From Duodenibacillus intestinigallinarum (lineage in GTDB: Bacteria > Pseudomonadota > Gammaproteobacteria > Burkholderiales > Burkholderiaceae_F), in assembly GCA_019117105.1 (NCBI GenBank), contig DXAH01000027.1:1-64000 (forward strand): 64,000 bases of DNA. Direction: 5' to 3'. A model generated the notes under the pieces. The model was not told where the DNA came from, did not search any database, and was given only the letters and a program-made list of their open reading frames with translations. Positions 35,655 to 44,395 of this stretch are shown here, piece by piece (the first letter of the stretch is position 1; the number at the start of each line of letters is the position of its first letter). A program made the translations under genes and the position numbers.

Positions 35655-36359
35655 ATGGGTCTTAAGGAACTTCTCAAAAGCCTTGAGCTTCCTCAGGACA
35701 TCACGCGCCGCGGCTTTCTCAAAGCAACCAGCATGGCCGCTGTTTTGACGATGGTCAACGAGGCCAGAGCCAAGCAGGGCGTGCGTCCCTACATTGTGCT
35801 TGAGACAGCCAAAGGTGTTTTGATTGCCGATCCCAATTTGTGCGTGGCCTGCCATCGCTGCGAGCTAGCCTGCACGGAATTCAACGAAGGCAAGGCTTCG
35901 CCGAGACTTGCCCGCATCAAGGTCACCCGCAATGTGTTCTTCGGACCGGATGGTACGCAGAGCCTGCCCATGACGCAGGGCGTTTGGGGCAACGGCGTGG
36001 TGGTTCAGGAAACGTGCCGACAGTGTGCTCACCCGGTTCCGTGCGCCAACGCCTGTCCCCAGGGGGCCATCCGCGTGGATCCCAAGACTGGTGCCCGCAA
36101 GGTCGATACCAAGCTTTGCATCGGCTGCCACCTCTGCGAAAAGGCCTGCCCGTGGGGAATGATGAGCTTCGACGTCGAAGAGAAGAAAGCCAGCAAGTGT
36201 TTCCTTTGTGACGGTGATCCGAAGTGTGTGAAGGCCTGCCCGGCGGCCGCCATCCGTTACATCCCGTGGATCGACCGCACCGAAGATCGTCCGCGTCGCA
36301 CCACGCACGGCTACTACGCCCAGGAAAACAACGCGCAGTGCTCGATCTGCCACCGCTAA
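35655..36359 (+). CDS. Tat-exported 4Fe-4S ferredoxin subunit of the AOR complex (YdhY-like)
   Basis: From the ATG at 35655, with a GGAG site six bases upstream, the product is 234 residues; an ATG at 35643 is also in frame. The N-terminus has a twin-arginine signal (TRRGFLKATSMAAV). Four [4Fe-4S] motifs follow: CVACHRCELACTE, CRQCAHPVPCANACP, CIGCHLCEKACP, and CFLCDGDPKCVKACP. It lies 21 bases ahead of the AOR-type catalytic gene, as YdhY does before YdhV in E. coli. The Tat signal implies a periplasmic location, which in turn raises the question where the catalytic subunit works. Confidence 0.88.
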   Translation: MGLKELLKSLELPQDITRRGFLKATSMAAVLTMVNEARAKQGVRPYIVLETAKGVLIADPNLCVACHRCELACTEFNEGKASPRLARIKVTRNVFFGPDGTQSLPMTQGVWGNGVVVQETCRQCAHPVPCANACPQGAIRVDPKTGARKVDTKLCIGCHLCEKACPWGMMSFDVEEKKASKCFLCDGDPKCVKACPAAAIRYIPWIDRTEDRPRRTTHGYYAQENNAQCSICHR

Positions 36360-36380
36360 TCAGAGGAAAGGTTTCTTGCT

Positions 36381-38489
36381 ATGACGAAAAAAGTTTGCGG
36401 CTACACGGGAAAAGGTCTCCGCATCAATCTGACGACTCAAGAAGTCAAGGTTGAAGCCACGTTCCCCCGCTTTAAGGACGACATCGGCGGCACCGCCATC
36501 GGTTACAAGGTCTTTTGGGAAGAAGTCGATCCCAAAACCTCTTGCTATGACCCTGAAAACAAGCTCGTGATCGCTCCGGGCCCCTTGTCCGGCACGGGCG
36601 CCATCTGCTCGGGCCGTACCGCCATTACGACGCTTTGGCCTACAGCTTATCCGCAGTCGCTGATTTCGAGCGCGCATGTGGGCGGCGAACTGGCGCACAA
36701 GCTCAAGTTTGCCGGTTGGGACTTCGTGATCATCGAAGGCGAGTCGGCCAAACCCATCTATCTTTACATTAACAACGACAAGGTTGAATTCCGTGATGCC
36801 AGCGCCATCTGGGGCCAGGGTACCTACCGCTCGGCTTCGATGCTCGCTCAGGAAACCCGTCCCGACGTCAGCATCGGCACGATCGGGCCGGCCGGTGAAA
36901 ACGGTGTTCCGATGTCCAACATGATGGTTGACCGCTCGCACAGCGCCGGCGGCATCGGCTCTATCATGGGCAAAAAGAAGCTCAAGGCTCTCGTTGTCTG
37001 GGGCGACGGTGCCGTGCACATTGCGGCAAGCCCGAAGCAATGGGAAGAGCTCGTGGATCAACACCGCAGCATCCTGGGCGCTCATACTCAGTCCATCGTT
37101 CCGCGTAATCCCTCTCCGCTGCATGAGTACTACACGCCCGCGAGTCGTTGGTCGGCCTATCCGGGTGCTGTCTGGGGCGCAGCCAATCCGCCCGTGACCA
37201 TCACCGAAAAGGCGATGGATCCGCACGATCTCAACCACATCGGCTACCGCACCTGCTCTTCCGAGTTCTATCTCGGCAAAGGCATGTGGCAGTACACAGT
37301 GCGCAGCACCGGCTGCTATGCCTGCCCGATTCGCTGCTACTCGGTCATTCGTGACGATCACACGGCGCAGAAGTATGGCATTCAGAAAATTACCGAACAA
37401 ACCTGCATGCCGCTCTATGGTCGCTGGTGGTTCCCGAAGCTCGTGTCGGATTTGAAGAGCGACGTTGCTCGCGAAGCCAACCTCGTGGGGGTTCAAACCA
37501 TCGATGATATGGGCATTTGGTGCAACTACGGTCAGTTGCATCGCGACTTCCGCGTCATGTACGAAAAGGGCCTTTGGAAGAAGGTGCTTCCGAAGGAAGA
37601 ATACGAAAGCATCGATTGGAACAAGATCGAAAATCCGGATCCGTCGATTTTCCTGGATATCTTGCCGCGCATTGCATACCGCAAGGGCGAATTCGGTCGC
37701 TGGCTCGGTGAAACGACGCCGGTCTGGCTCAAGCATTTCGGCATGACCGAAGAGGAATGGCAGAAGGAAGGCAAGGCGCTTTATTGGGCAATCGGTCACA
37801 CCAAGCACCATTCCAACGAAAACGACGGTCAGATCGGCGTGGTGTTGAACTGCATGTACAACCGCGACCCTATGTGCCATGCACACATCAACTTCTCGAC
37901 ATCAGGTCTGCCTCTTGAGCTGCAAAAGAAGATTGCCGCCAAGTTCTGGGGTGATGAAAGCGCTGTCGACGGCATCAAGGACTACCGTCCGACTTCGCGA
38001 GCCAAAATGGTTCGCCTGCGTTGGTGCATTGCGCGTAAGGAATTGCACGACATGCTTGGCATTTGCTCGTGGACGGCACCGTGGGAACTCTCTCCGTTGC
38101 GCGAAAAGGGCTACATCGGCGACATCGAAATGGAAAGCAAGGTCTTTAGTGCCGTTACCGGAATCAAGATGACTCAGGACGAGCTCGATAAGGCCGGCCT
38201 GCGAGCCTTCCTGATGCAGCGTCTCTACACGATGCGTCAGTTGAAGAACCGCGACATGCGTCACGTGCACGACCGCTATCCGGAATGGATCTTCCACGAC
38301 GCCAAGGGCCGCAAGCCTTTCACGAAGGGAACCATTGTGATGGATCGCGCCGACATTGAAAAGAGTTTCGACCTCTTCTTCGATGTGATGGATTTCGATC
38401 AGAAAACCGGTGCTCCGACGGAACGCTGCATCAAGTCCTACGGCCTTGATTGGATGCTTCCGGCGCTCAAGAAGGAAGGTCTGTACTGA
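36381..38489 (+). CDS. Aldehyde ferredoxin oxidoreductase-like tungsten/molybdenum enzyme (YdhV-like)
   Basis: The 702-residue protein belongs to the AOR family: N-terminal domain beginning CGYTGKGLRINLTTQEVK, a pterin-contact region VIAPGPLSGTGAICSGR, and an FeS site formed by TGCYACPIRCYSV together with a later cysteine in MLGICSWTAPW. AOR enzymes bind a bis-pterin tungsten or molybdenum cofactor and oxidise aldehydes or reduce carboxylic acids; the YdhV branch has no settled substrate. The protein itself has no signal peptide. The operon is followed by an accessory protein, a tetraheme cytochrome and a second FeS/membrane pair. It is longer than archaeal AOR (about 605 residues). Confidence 0.92.
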   Translation: MTKKVCGYTGKGLRINLTTQEVKVEATFPRFKDDIGGTAIGYKVFWEEVDPKTSCYDPENKLVIAPGPLSGTGAICSGRTAITTLWPTAYPQSLISSAHVGGELAHKLKFAGWDFVIIEGESAKPIYLYINNDKVEFRDASAIWGQGTYRSASMLAQETRPDVSIGTIGPAGENGVPMSNMMVDRSHSAGGIGSIMGKKKLKALVVWGDGAVHIAASPKQWEELVDQHRSILGAHTQSIVPRNPSPLHEYYTPASRWSAYPGAVWGAANPPVTITEKAMDPHDLNHIGYRTCSSEFYLGKGMWQYTVRSTGCYACPIRCYSVIRDDHTAQKYGIQKITEQTCMPLYGRWWFPKLVSDLKSDVAREANLVGVQTIDDMGIWCNYGQLHRDFRVMYEKGLWKKVLPKEEYESIDWNKIENPDPSIFLDILPRIAYRKGEFGRWLGETTPVWLKHFGMTEEEWQKEGKALYWAIGHTKHHSNENDGQIGVVLNCMYNRDPMCHAHINFSTSGLPLELQKKIAAKFWGDESAVDGIKDYRPTSRAKMVRLRWCIARKELHDMLGICSWTAPWELSPLREKGYIGDIEMESKVFSAVTGIKMTQDELDKAGLRAFLMQRLYTMRQLKNRDMRHVHDRYPEWIFHDAKGRKPFTKGTIVMDRADIEKSFDLFFDVMDFDQKTGAPTERCIKSYGLDWMLPALKKEGLY

Positions 38490-38523
38490 TCAACCGAGAT
38501 ATAGCCAAAGAATCTTCTGAAAA

Positions 38524-39390
38524 ATGAAAGACAACGACATCACTACGGTTGAGAAAAAGGCCGAACCGATCCTGCAGATGCAGGCTGACATGCTCACGCT
38601 GATCGACATCGTGACGCAATCGTCCAAGCGCGTCGAGTTGATTGACCGCGATGCTCTCTATGAGGCGTTTTGCAAGGCGGCCGCCAAGGCTCCCGTGCCG
38701 ACGGCTCAGGAGTTGGTAGATCAGACGCAGGCGAAGTTCGACAAGGTGCTGCACAACCCTGAAAACGAGCATCCCATGCATTTCCGCTCCAAAAAGGAAA
38801 TGAAGGCCGATGCCGGCAAGGTGCCGACGATGGCGGCGCAGCGCGAAGCTTTCTCGCGCCGCGAACTCATTGCCACATTGCTTTCCGGGCGCGTCACCGA
38901 GGCGCTTGCCGCAGCCGAGGCTCAGGAAAAATCTGAGACCGAAGTGCAGGGCGAGGAACGAGAAATCACGCCCGAATACTTCGATAAGGTCTTGGACGAA
39001 GTACTCGTCGGCGACTACGGCATCGGGCGAATCGAGAGCTGGGACAACAAGGAGTTTTTCCATTTCCGTCCGCTTTTGTCGGGTTCTTACGCCCGCATGC
39101 TTTCGACGAAAAACAACCCGATCGAAGCCGTGGTGGACATGGTGCGCGAAACCTCACGTATCTATCCGGCTCTGACGCCGATTGATGTCTTTCAGGCTCC
39201 GCCTTTTGACATGAAGCCGGAAGACCTTCAGCAGGTTCTGAAACAGATCTCGGAAGATCCCGACAAAAAAGACATTCGATTCACAACCAACAGCGTTGAT
39301 GCGGTGTTTCTTTATTCGAACCGCTACATCGAAGACGACTACGCCGACGCCCTTGCCGACGTCGCGCTGGAAGCAGCGATGAATCCCTAA
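38524..39390 (+). CDS. AOR-operon accessory protein, unknown function (possible YdhW counterpart)
   Basis: The 288-residue product is acidic and soluble with no signal peptide, membrane helix or cysteine cluster. The first half is helix-rich and probably extended, with a charged linker (AEAQEKSETEVQGEERE). The second half (PEYFDKVLDEVLVGDYG onwards) looks globular. It occupies the place of YdhW after YdhV in the E. coli operon, so an assembly or chaperone role for the AOR subunit is a fair guess. No family could be named with confidence from the sequence alone. Confidence 0.7.
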   Translation: MKDNDITTVEKKAEPILQMQADMLTLIDIVTQSSKRVELIDRDALYEAFCKAAAKAPVPTAQELVDQTQAKFDKVLHNPENEHPMHFRSKKEMKADAGKVPTMAAQREAFSRRELIATLLSGRVTEALAAAEAQEKSETEVQGEEREITPEYFDKVLDEVLVGDYGIGRIESWDNKEFFHFRPLLSGSYARMLSTKNNPIEAVVDMVRETSRIYPALTPIDVFQAPPFDMKPEDLQQVLKQISEDPDKKDIRFTTNSVDAVFLYSNRYIEDDYADALADVALEAAMNP

Positions 39391-39449
39391 TCGATGCGGT
39401 CTCATGCAAAGAGACCGGTTGTGAATACCGCTATTGAAAGGAAACAGGA

Positions 39450-40481
39450 ATGACAACGTTCAAAAAACTGCTTCGCCCGATCAGCGCCTTGAGCGTGCTG
39501 GCTTTGGGTTCGGCATTGAGTTTTACCGTTGCAGCCGCGACGCCCGCGCCTGAACTCGACATTCAGGGCAAGCCCGATTTCGTGAAGTCTCTCGGTGACG
39601 CCGCCAATACCAAGATCGAACGCAGTACGGAGGAGACCAAGCGACTGATCGCTGAGGTCTACAACGACAAGCTCGAGCAGCATGCCATGAGCAAGCATTT
39701 CGAAAAGGGCTTGACCTGCGTGACCTGCCACGATCAGCAGCGTCAGGGCGGCCCCGATTGGATGGCCAAGGTCACCAATCCGCCCATGAAGAAAACCTGC
39801 CAGGACTGCCATACGGTGCAGGCTGACATGCAAAGCCATACGCGCTCTCACAAGGATGTCGACTGCATCGGTTGCCACATGCCCAACATCCCGGTGGTGA
39901 GCAAGTTTGAGGAGGCGCTTAAGGGGACGGATCGCTTTGCGGCTGTCCGCCGTGCGCACCTCTACAAGATCAACACGGATGCTCAGGCTTCCATGGTGAC
40001 CAAGGATCCTGAAAAGGGATGGGTGTACAGCCGCGACAAAGAAGATCACGGTTTTGTTGATCTGCAGTGGAGCTGCGGTCGTCCCGCTCCGGCCGATTGG
40101 ACAGTTTGCGAAGGCCGCGGCTGCCACAGCCCTGCGACTTCCGAACTCGACAAGGGGCTGATCTACCAATCGCAGCAGGAAATTGCCTATGAGGTGCAGA
40201 AGGTTCAGCGTCCTGTGAAGGAAAGCTGGGACCGTGTCGTCAAGGGGGTGGATCGCATCACGAAGCTTTTGGAAATCACGAAGATGACGCCGGCTGATCA
40301 AACTGAAGCTCGCCTGCTTCTGGATAAGGCTGCGGAAATTGCCGATCTGATCAAGAAGGACGGCAGTTGGGGCGCTCACGCTTCGCATTACACCAAGGAT
40401 CGTTTGGCAGCGGCTGAGAGCTACCTTGCCAAGGCACAGGTTCTGATCGACAACGGCGGCTATCGCCACGCGACCAAGTAA
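39450..40481 (+). CDS. Periplasmic tetraheme cytochrome c
   Basis: The 343-residue protein has a Sec signal peptide ending near FTVAAA. Four heme-binding motifs are visible: CVTCH, CQDCH, CIGCH and an unusual CEGRGCH (C-x4-C-H). The first three lie in the N-terminal third with histidines nearby for axial ligation. The last is after the segment WSCGRPAPADW. The C-terminal third is helical with no heme. It has no membrane anchor, so it should move electrons in the periplasm between the oxidoreductase and the NrfCD-type module. The E. coli ydh operon has no such cytochrome, so this is an added part. Confidence 0.88.
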   Translation: MTTFKKLLRPISALSVLALGSALSFTVAAATPAPELDIQGKPDFVKSLGDAANTKIERSTEETKRLIAEVYNDKLEQHAMSKHFEKGLTCVTCHDQQRQGGPDWMAKVTNPPMKKTCQDCHTVQADMQSHTRSHKDVDCIGCHMPNIPVVSKFEEALKGTDRFAAVRRAHLYKINTDAQASMVTKDPEKGWVYSRDKEDHGFVDLQWSCGRPAPADWTVCEGRGCHSPATSELDKGLIYQSQQEIAYEVQKVQRPVKESWDRVVKGVDRITKLLEITKMTPADQTEARLLLDKAAEIADLIKKDGSWGAHASHYTKDRLAAAESYLAKAQVLIDNGGYRHATK

Positions 40482-40570
40482 CTCGAAGGGGACTTGGATA
40501 ACGCAGGACGCACGTCAATGGTCTGTAAACAACGGACTTCGGCGTGCGTCTGCAGATCAGGAGAAAAACT

Positions 40571-41242
40571 GTGACTAAACCGACAATTAACCGCAGACAA
40601 CTGCTCGGGACGGCAGCGTTGGGTATTGCGGCAGTGCCTTTGGCAGGCTGCACCGGCGTCTCCCGACAGGACAGTCAGCCGCATTACGTGATGGTCTTTG
40701 ACCAGAACAAGTGCGTTGGCTGCGGCGAATGCAAGATTGCCTGCAATGAGACCAACAAGCTTCCGAAAGGGCGATCTCGCCTTTTGATGCAGCTCAACGG
40801 CGTCAAGCCCGACGGCAGCAATAAAAAGGATCGCCACTATACCCGCGTGTCGTGTCAGCAGTGCGAGGAAGCGCCCTGCATTCGTGTCTGCCCGACGGGG
40901 GCGGCACATCGCGACAAGGAAACGGGGATTGTGACGGTGGATGCGGACCTTTGCATCGGCTGCAAGTACTGCATCGTGGCTTGCCCCTATAACGTGCGCT
41001 ACATCCGCGAAGATACGGGGGCGGCCGATCACTGCAACTTCTGCTTGGATACGCGCCTGCAAAAGGGCGAAGATCCGGCTTGCGTTTCGGCCTGCCGATA
41101 TGACGCACTGGTGTTTGGCGATGTTAACGATCCCAAGGCTTTCGTTACCAAGCTTCTTGATTTCAAGGACTCGGTGCGTGTGCGTCCGCAGTTGGGTACC
41201 AAGCCCAGCCTGCGCTACATCCCGTTGAAGAAGGAGTCGTAA
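40571..41242 (+). CDS. Tat-exported 4Fe-4S protein, NrfC/YdhX type
   Basis: The product is 223 residues from the GTG at 40571, which has an AGGAG site eight bases upstream. A twin-arginine signal (NRRQLLGTAALGIAAVPLAG) is followed by a possible lipobox cysteine (AGCTG). Four [4Fe-4S] motifs follow: CVGCGECKIACNE, CQQCEEAPCIRVCP, CIGCKYCIVACP and CNFCLDTRLQKGEDPACVSAC. It is the typical partner of an NrfD membrane protein, and its stop is one base before the start of that gene. With it, electrons can pass between the quinone pool and the periplasmic cytochrome. Confidence 0.92.
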   Translation: MTKPTINRRQLLGTAALGIAAVPLAGCTGVSRQDSQPHYVMVFDQNKCVGCGECKIACNETNKLPKGRSRLLMQLNGVKPDGSNKKDRHYTRVSCQQCEEAPCIRVCPTGAAHRDKETGIVTVDADLCIGCKYCIVACPYNVRYIREDTGAADHCNFCLDTRLQKGEDPACVSACRYDALVFGDVNDPKAFVTKLLDFKDSVRVRPQLGTKPSLRYIPLKKES

Positions 41243-42187
41243 ATGGAACAAGTCATTGATTTCACGATCGGCTTTTCTGAAAACGTGGCCTGGCCCTGGC
41301 CGATTGCCGTGTACCTCTTTCTGGCCGGCATTTCGGGTGGTGCGTTTGCAGCGGCCGCTCTGGTGCGCATCTTCAGAAAGCAGACGCAGATCACACCCCT
41401 CTTTCAGGCGGCAAGCTTCATTGCGCTCGTGACGATTCTGTTGGGCATGATCTGTCTGGTGTTTGACCTCACCAAACCGTTGGATTTCTGGAAGATTCTT
41501 ATCTTCTACAACCCGACTTCGGTGATGAGTGTCGGCGTGATGGCTCTTTTGGTGTTCATCCCGACGATGTTCTTGGTCACGCTCGTGAGCTTTTACGAGT
41601 TTGAACCGGTCAAGCGCCTTGTGGACGGCATTCCGTGTGGTGCCGCTCTTTTGAGCGTGCTGCGAAAGATCCTGCCGGTACTCACATGGATCGGTCTGGT
41701 GTTTGCGCTTACCGTTTGCGCCTACACGGGCTTTCTGATCAGTGCTTTGGTGCGTTTCCCGCTCATCAACACGGCAGTGCTCCCGGCGCTGTTCGTGGCC
41801 TCGGGTTTGTCTGCGGGTATTGCCTGCAACCAACTCGGTGCTGTGCTGTTGGGCGAGTCGCATGATAGCCACGACGTGCACGTGCTGCACGTTGCCGAAT
41901 GGCCTGTGATGGCTGCCGAAGCGCTTTGCATCTTCATGATCGCCTTTGCGCTGATGACGGGCATTGAATCGGCTCAGATGGCGGCCAAAGCCTTTGTCGA
42001 CGGCTTCTGGGCAACCGAATTTTGGGTGGGCGTTGTGTGCGTAGGCTTTATTTGCCCCGTGTTGTTCGCCTTCTTCAAGAAGTCGTTTGCTACCGTAGTC
42101 ATTTCGGCACTGTGCAGCGTAGTCGGCATGATGTGCCTGCGCTTCTTTATCCTTTACGCGGGACAGCTCAACTCCATCGGCGGTTAA
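41243..42187 (+). CDS. NrfD/PsrC-type quinone-interacting membrane subunit
   Basis: This 314-residue integral membrane protein has eight or nine helices and the NrfD-like opening WPWPIAVYLFLAGISGGAF. It begins directly after the stop codon of the ferredoxin gene. NrfD-type proteins exchange electrons with quinone and may move protons. It ends the AOR operon, and a terminator follows at 42216-42247. Confidence 0.9.
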   Translation: MEQVIDFTIGFSENVAWPWPIAVYLFLAGISGGAFAAAALVRIFRKQTQITPLFQAASFIALVTILLGMICLVFDLTKPLDFWKILIFYNPTSVMSVGVMALLVFIPTMFLVTLVSFYEFEPVKRLVDGIPCGAALLSVLRKILPVLTWIGLVFALTVCAYTGFLISALVRFPLINTAVLPALFVASGLSAGIACNQLGAVLLGESHDSHDVHVLHVAEWPVMAAEALCIFMIAFALMTGIESAQMAAKAFVDGFWATEFWVGVVCVGFICPVLFAFFKKSFATVVISALCSVVGMMCLRFFILYAGQLNSIGG

Positions 42188-42215
42188 GCAGTCGCTAAAC
42201 AAGGATTTAAATACA

Positions 42216-42247
42216 GGCTCGGTTCCTTAGGGGGTCGGGCCTTTTTT
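42216..42247 (+). terminator. Intrinsic terminator of the AOR operon
   Basis: GGCTCGG at 42216-42222 pairs, with two wobble pairs, with TCGGGCC at 42235-42241. Six Ts follow directly. It lies about 30 bases after the last stop codon of the operon. Confidence 0.7.
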
Positions 42248-42271
42248 GCGTTAGGGAGGAATTGTTAATTG

Positions 42272-42386
42272 GCGCAATTGTGAAAATTTACTCGAAAAAC
42301 TGTTGCGCATTTGTGATAATTGAGCCTAAAAATGGTGGCGCAATTGTGAAAAGTGACTCAGAAAACTGCTGCGCATTTGTGAAAAA
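42272..42386 (+). repeat. Four direct repeats with exact 33-bp spacing upstream of an AAA ATPase gene
   Basis: The motif GCGCA(A/T)TTGTGA begins at 42272, 42305, 42338 and 42371, an exact 33-base step each time. The four copies alternate AATTGTGA, ATTTGTGA, AATTGTGA, ATTTGTGA, so the array can also be seen as two 66-base units. The last copy ends 15 bases before the ATPase start codon at 42402. A 33-base step is about three helical turns, so all copies face the same side of the DNA, as in iterons or arrayed operators. One reading frame through the array is open, giving an 11-residue repeat, but it has no ribosome binding site of note. Confidence 0.85.
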
Positions 42387-42401
42387 GGAGATTTGCGAAC
42401 A

Positions 42402-43739
42402 ATGTTTGAGCGAAAAGTTTTTCAGGAAATGCTCAAATGGAAGGAAAAGTACGCTCCTCACTACGCTCTGTTTCTCAAAGGAGCTCGGCGTGTAGGCAAA
42501 ACGACGCTTGCGGAAAAGTTGGGGCGCGAAGCATACGAAAGCTACATTCTGATTCGCTTTGACCAAGCTGATCAGGTCGTCAAAGACTTGTTCGTCAATG
42601 GGTTGCGCGATCTGGATGGTTTCTTTGCTCAGCTTCAGTTCGAATACAAAACACAATTGCATCGCCGCAAGTCTCTGATCGTGCTAGATGAGATACAGCT
42701 TTTTCCGCAGGCGCGGCAGGCGCTTAAAACGCTTCTGGAAGACGGACGGTACGACTACCTCGAAACCGGATCGCTTGCCGGCATCACAAAACGAAGCAAA
42801 GATATTCTGATTCCGTCTGAGGAATACACGCTCGAGGTTCAACCTCTTGATTTTGAGGAATTTTTGTGGGCGAGCGAAGACACATTTACTATGCCGCTCA
42901 TGCGGGAGCACTTTGCCAATAGAAAACCAATGGGGGCTCTGCATCAGGGCATGATGCGGTCGTTTCGCGAGTACATGCTAGTGGGCGGCATGCCACAAGT
43001 TGTTCAGGCATTTGTCAATGGAAAGGATTTTGGAAAGGCGGATTTCGTTAAGCAGCAGATCATTACGCTGTACAAAAACGATATGCAAGAACAGAACGAG
43101 GAAAATTCAGTTTATGTCAGAAATTTCTTCGACCGAATTCCATCTGAACTGTCTAAGCATGACAAGCGCTATGTGTTGTCTCATATCGATTCCAATGCAA
43201 GGCTTCGCAGTTATCAAGGACCGATACGTTGGTTGGATGAAGCCATGATTGTCAATCTTGCCAGCAAGGTGGACGATCCAAGCGCGGCGTTCAATTTGGG
43301 CGTTACCGACCCGGCATTCAAATGCTATCTCTCTGATACCGGACTTCTGGTGTCACTGGCTTTCTCGGATCGGCCGTATTTGGAAAACGAGCTCTACAGA
43401 GCTGTCCTGCGGGACCAGCTTCAAGTCAACGAAGGCATGTTGGTGGAAAACGTTGTCGCGCAGTGCCTGAAAGCGAATGGACATCGGGCTTACTTCTACG
43501 TGGAGCGAAATCCTGAAACCCGAAAGACGACGATGGAGATTGATTTTTTGATTCGGCAAGCAAAGAAGATAATTCCCATTGAAGTTAAGTCTTCGGGCTC
43601 GTCGAGTATCAAATCCTTGCTTCGTTTCAAGGAGAAGTTCGGCAAGAGTATCGGGCAGTCCATTGTCCTGCATCACGGAGAAATCAAGTGTCAGGACGAT
43701 GTGTGGTACTTGCCCTACTACATGGCAACGCTTCTCTGA
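42402..43739 (+). CDS. AAA ATPase with DUF4143 / PD-(D/E)xK-like C-terminus
   Basis: From the ATG at 42402 (AGGAG upstream) the product is 445 residues. It has a Walker A (GARRVGKTT) near residue 30, a Walker B (LIVLDEIQLF) and a sensor-like arginine region. The C-terminus has a D...E-x-K pattern (MEIDFLI then IPIEVKSS) as in DUF4143 proteins, a fold related to restriction nucleases. These ATPases are common in gut bacteria and archaea and their role is not settled; links to mobile DNA or stress have been suggested. The 33-base repeat array lies just upstream, so the gene may be controlled by, or its product may bind, that array. Confidence 0.9.
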   Translation: MFERKVFQEMLKWKEKYAPHYALFLKGARRVGKTTLAEKLGREAYESYILIRFDQADQVVKDLFVNGLRDLDGFFAQLQFEYKTQLHRRKSLIVLDEIQLFPQARQALKTLLEDGRYDYLETGSLAGITKRSKDILIPSEEYTLEVQPLDFEEFLWASEDTFTMPLMREHFANRKPMGALHQGMMRSFREYMLVGGMPQVVQAFVNGKDFGKADFVKQQIITLYKNDMQEQNEENSVYVRNFFDRIPSELSKHDKRYVLSHIDSNARLRSYQGPIRWLDEAMIVNLASKVDDPSAAFNLGVTDPAFKCYLSDTGLLVSLAFSDRPYLENELYRAVLRDQLQVNEGMLVENVVAQCLKANGHRAYFYVERNPETRKTTMEIDFLIRQAKKIIPIEVKSSGSSSIKSLLRFKEKFGKSIGQSIVLHHGEIKCQDDVWYLPYYMATLL

Positions 43740-43897
43740 ATCGAAAAAGTCGAACGACTTAAACCAACGGCGTAAAATCAACGTCAAACGTTTTTTGCCC
43801 AAAAATTCCTGAGCCTTGCACGTTTCCTTCAACAGGAGGAAAGGCGGGGTTGTTTTTTGTTTTGGGTTGCATTGAACTTTTGACGAATTGGTGTTCT

Positions 43898-44389
43898 ATG
43901 ACTGCTTCCACCGCTGTGCGACCGCGCGTTATGGTCGATATGTCGGCCACGTTGATTCACCACGGCCACATTCGGCTTCTGAAAAAAGCAGCCGAGATTG
44001 GCGACGTTGTCGTGGTGTTGACCACGGACGAAGAAATCAAGAAAAAGAAGGGCTACACGCCGGAATTGAGCTTCGAGGAACGCAAGGAAATTCTCGAAAG
44101 CATCCGTTATGTGAAGGAAGTGGTTGCCGGCCCCTGGCTCATCAATGATGAATTCATGGACAGTGTTCACTGTGACCTCTTGGTGCATGGCGCCGACAAT
44201 GTCAATCATGTGCGTCCGGAACGCCTTGTCATCTTCCCTAGAACGGAAGGTGTGAGCAGCTCCACGTTGCGCGAGCGCGTGCTCGATTGCTTGATTCAGA
44301 TGAATATCGATAGCAAGAAAGGCAACACGGGTGATAAGGTGGCTCGCTTCATGATTGAGCTCATCAAGAAAGAATTCAGACTCGAATAG
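43898..44389 (+). CDS. Nucleotidylyltransferase, TagD/GCT-like (CTP:glycerol-3-phosphate cytidylyltransferase)
   Basis: From the ATG at 43898 the product is 163 residues. It has the HxGH nucleotidyltransferase motif (IHHGHIRLLKKA), the ERKEILESIRYVKEVV helix characteristic of TagD/GCT, and the later RTEGVSSSTLRER motif (the S-S/T-T loop). The expected reaction makes CDP-glycerol, or a related CDP-alcohol, in the cytoplasm. Teichoic acid pathways use CDP-glycerol in Gram-positive bacteria; in Gram-negatives it also feeds some capsules. A CDP-glycerol glycerophosphotransferase-like gene lies downstream in the same run, which supports this activity. Confidence 0.85.
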   Translation: MTASTAVRPRVMVDMSATLIHHGHIRLLKKAAEIGDVVVVLTTDEEIKKKKGYTPELSFEERKEILESIRYVKEVVAGPWLINDEFMDSVHCDLLVHGADNVNHVRPERLVIFPRTEGVSSSTLRERVLDCLIQMNIDSKKGNTGDKVARFMIELIKKEFRLE

Positions 44390-44395
44390 TTGCCG

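Noticed and set aside
36360..37886. A 508-residue minus-strand open frame inside the AOR gene
   Set aside because: It lies fully inside a gene with clear AOR motifs, has no ribosome binding site and has antisense-type composition.
42272..42386. The 33-base repeats as a CRISPR array
   Set aside because: The repeated part is only about 12-15 bases, and the intervening sequence is partly repeated too. No Cas genes are nearby.
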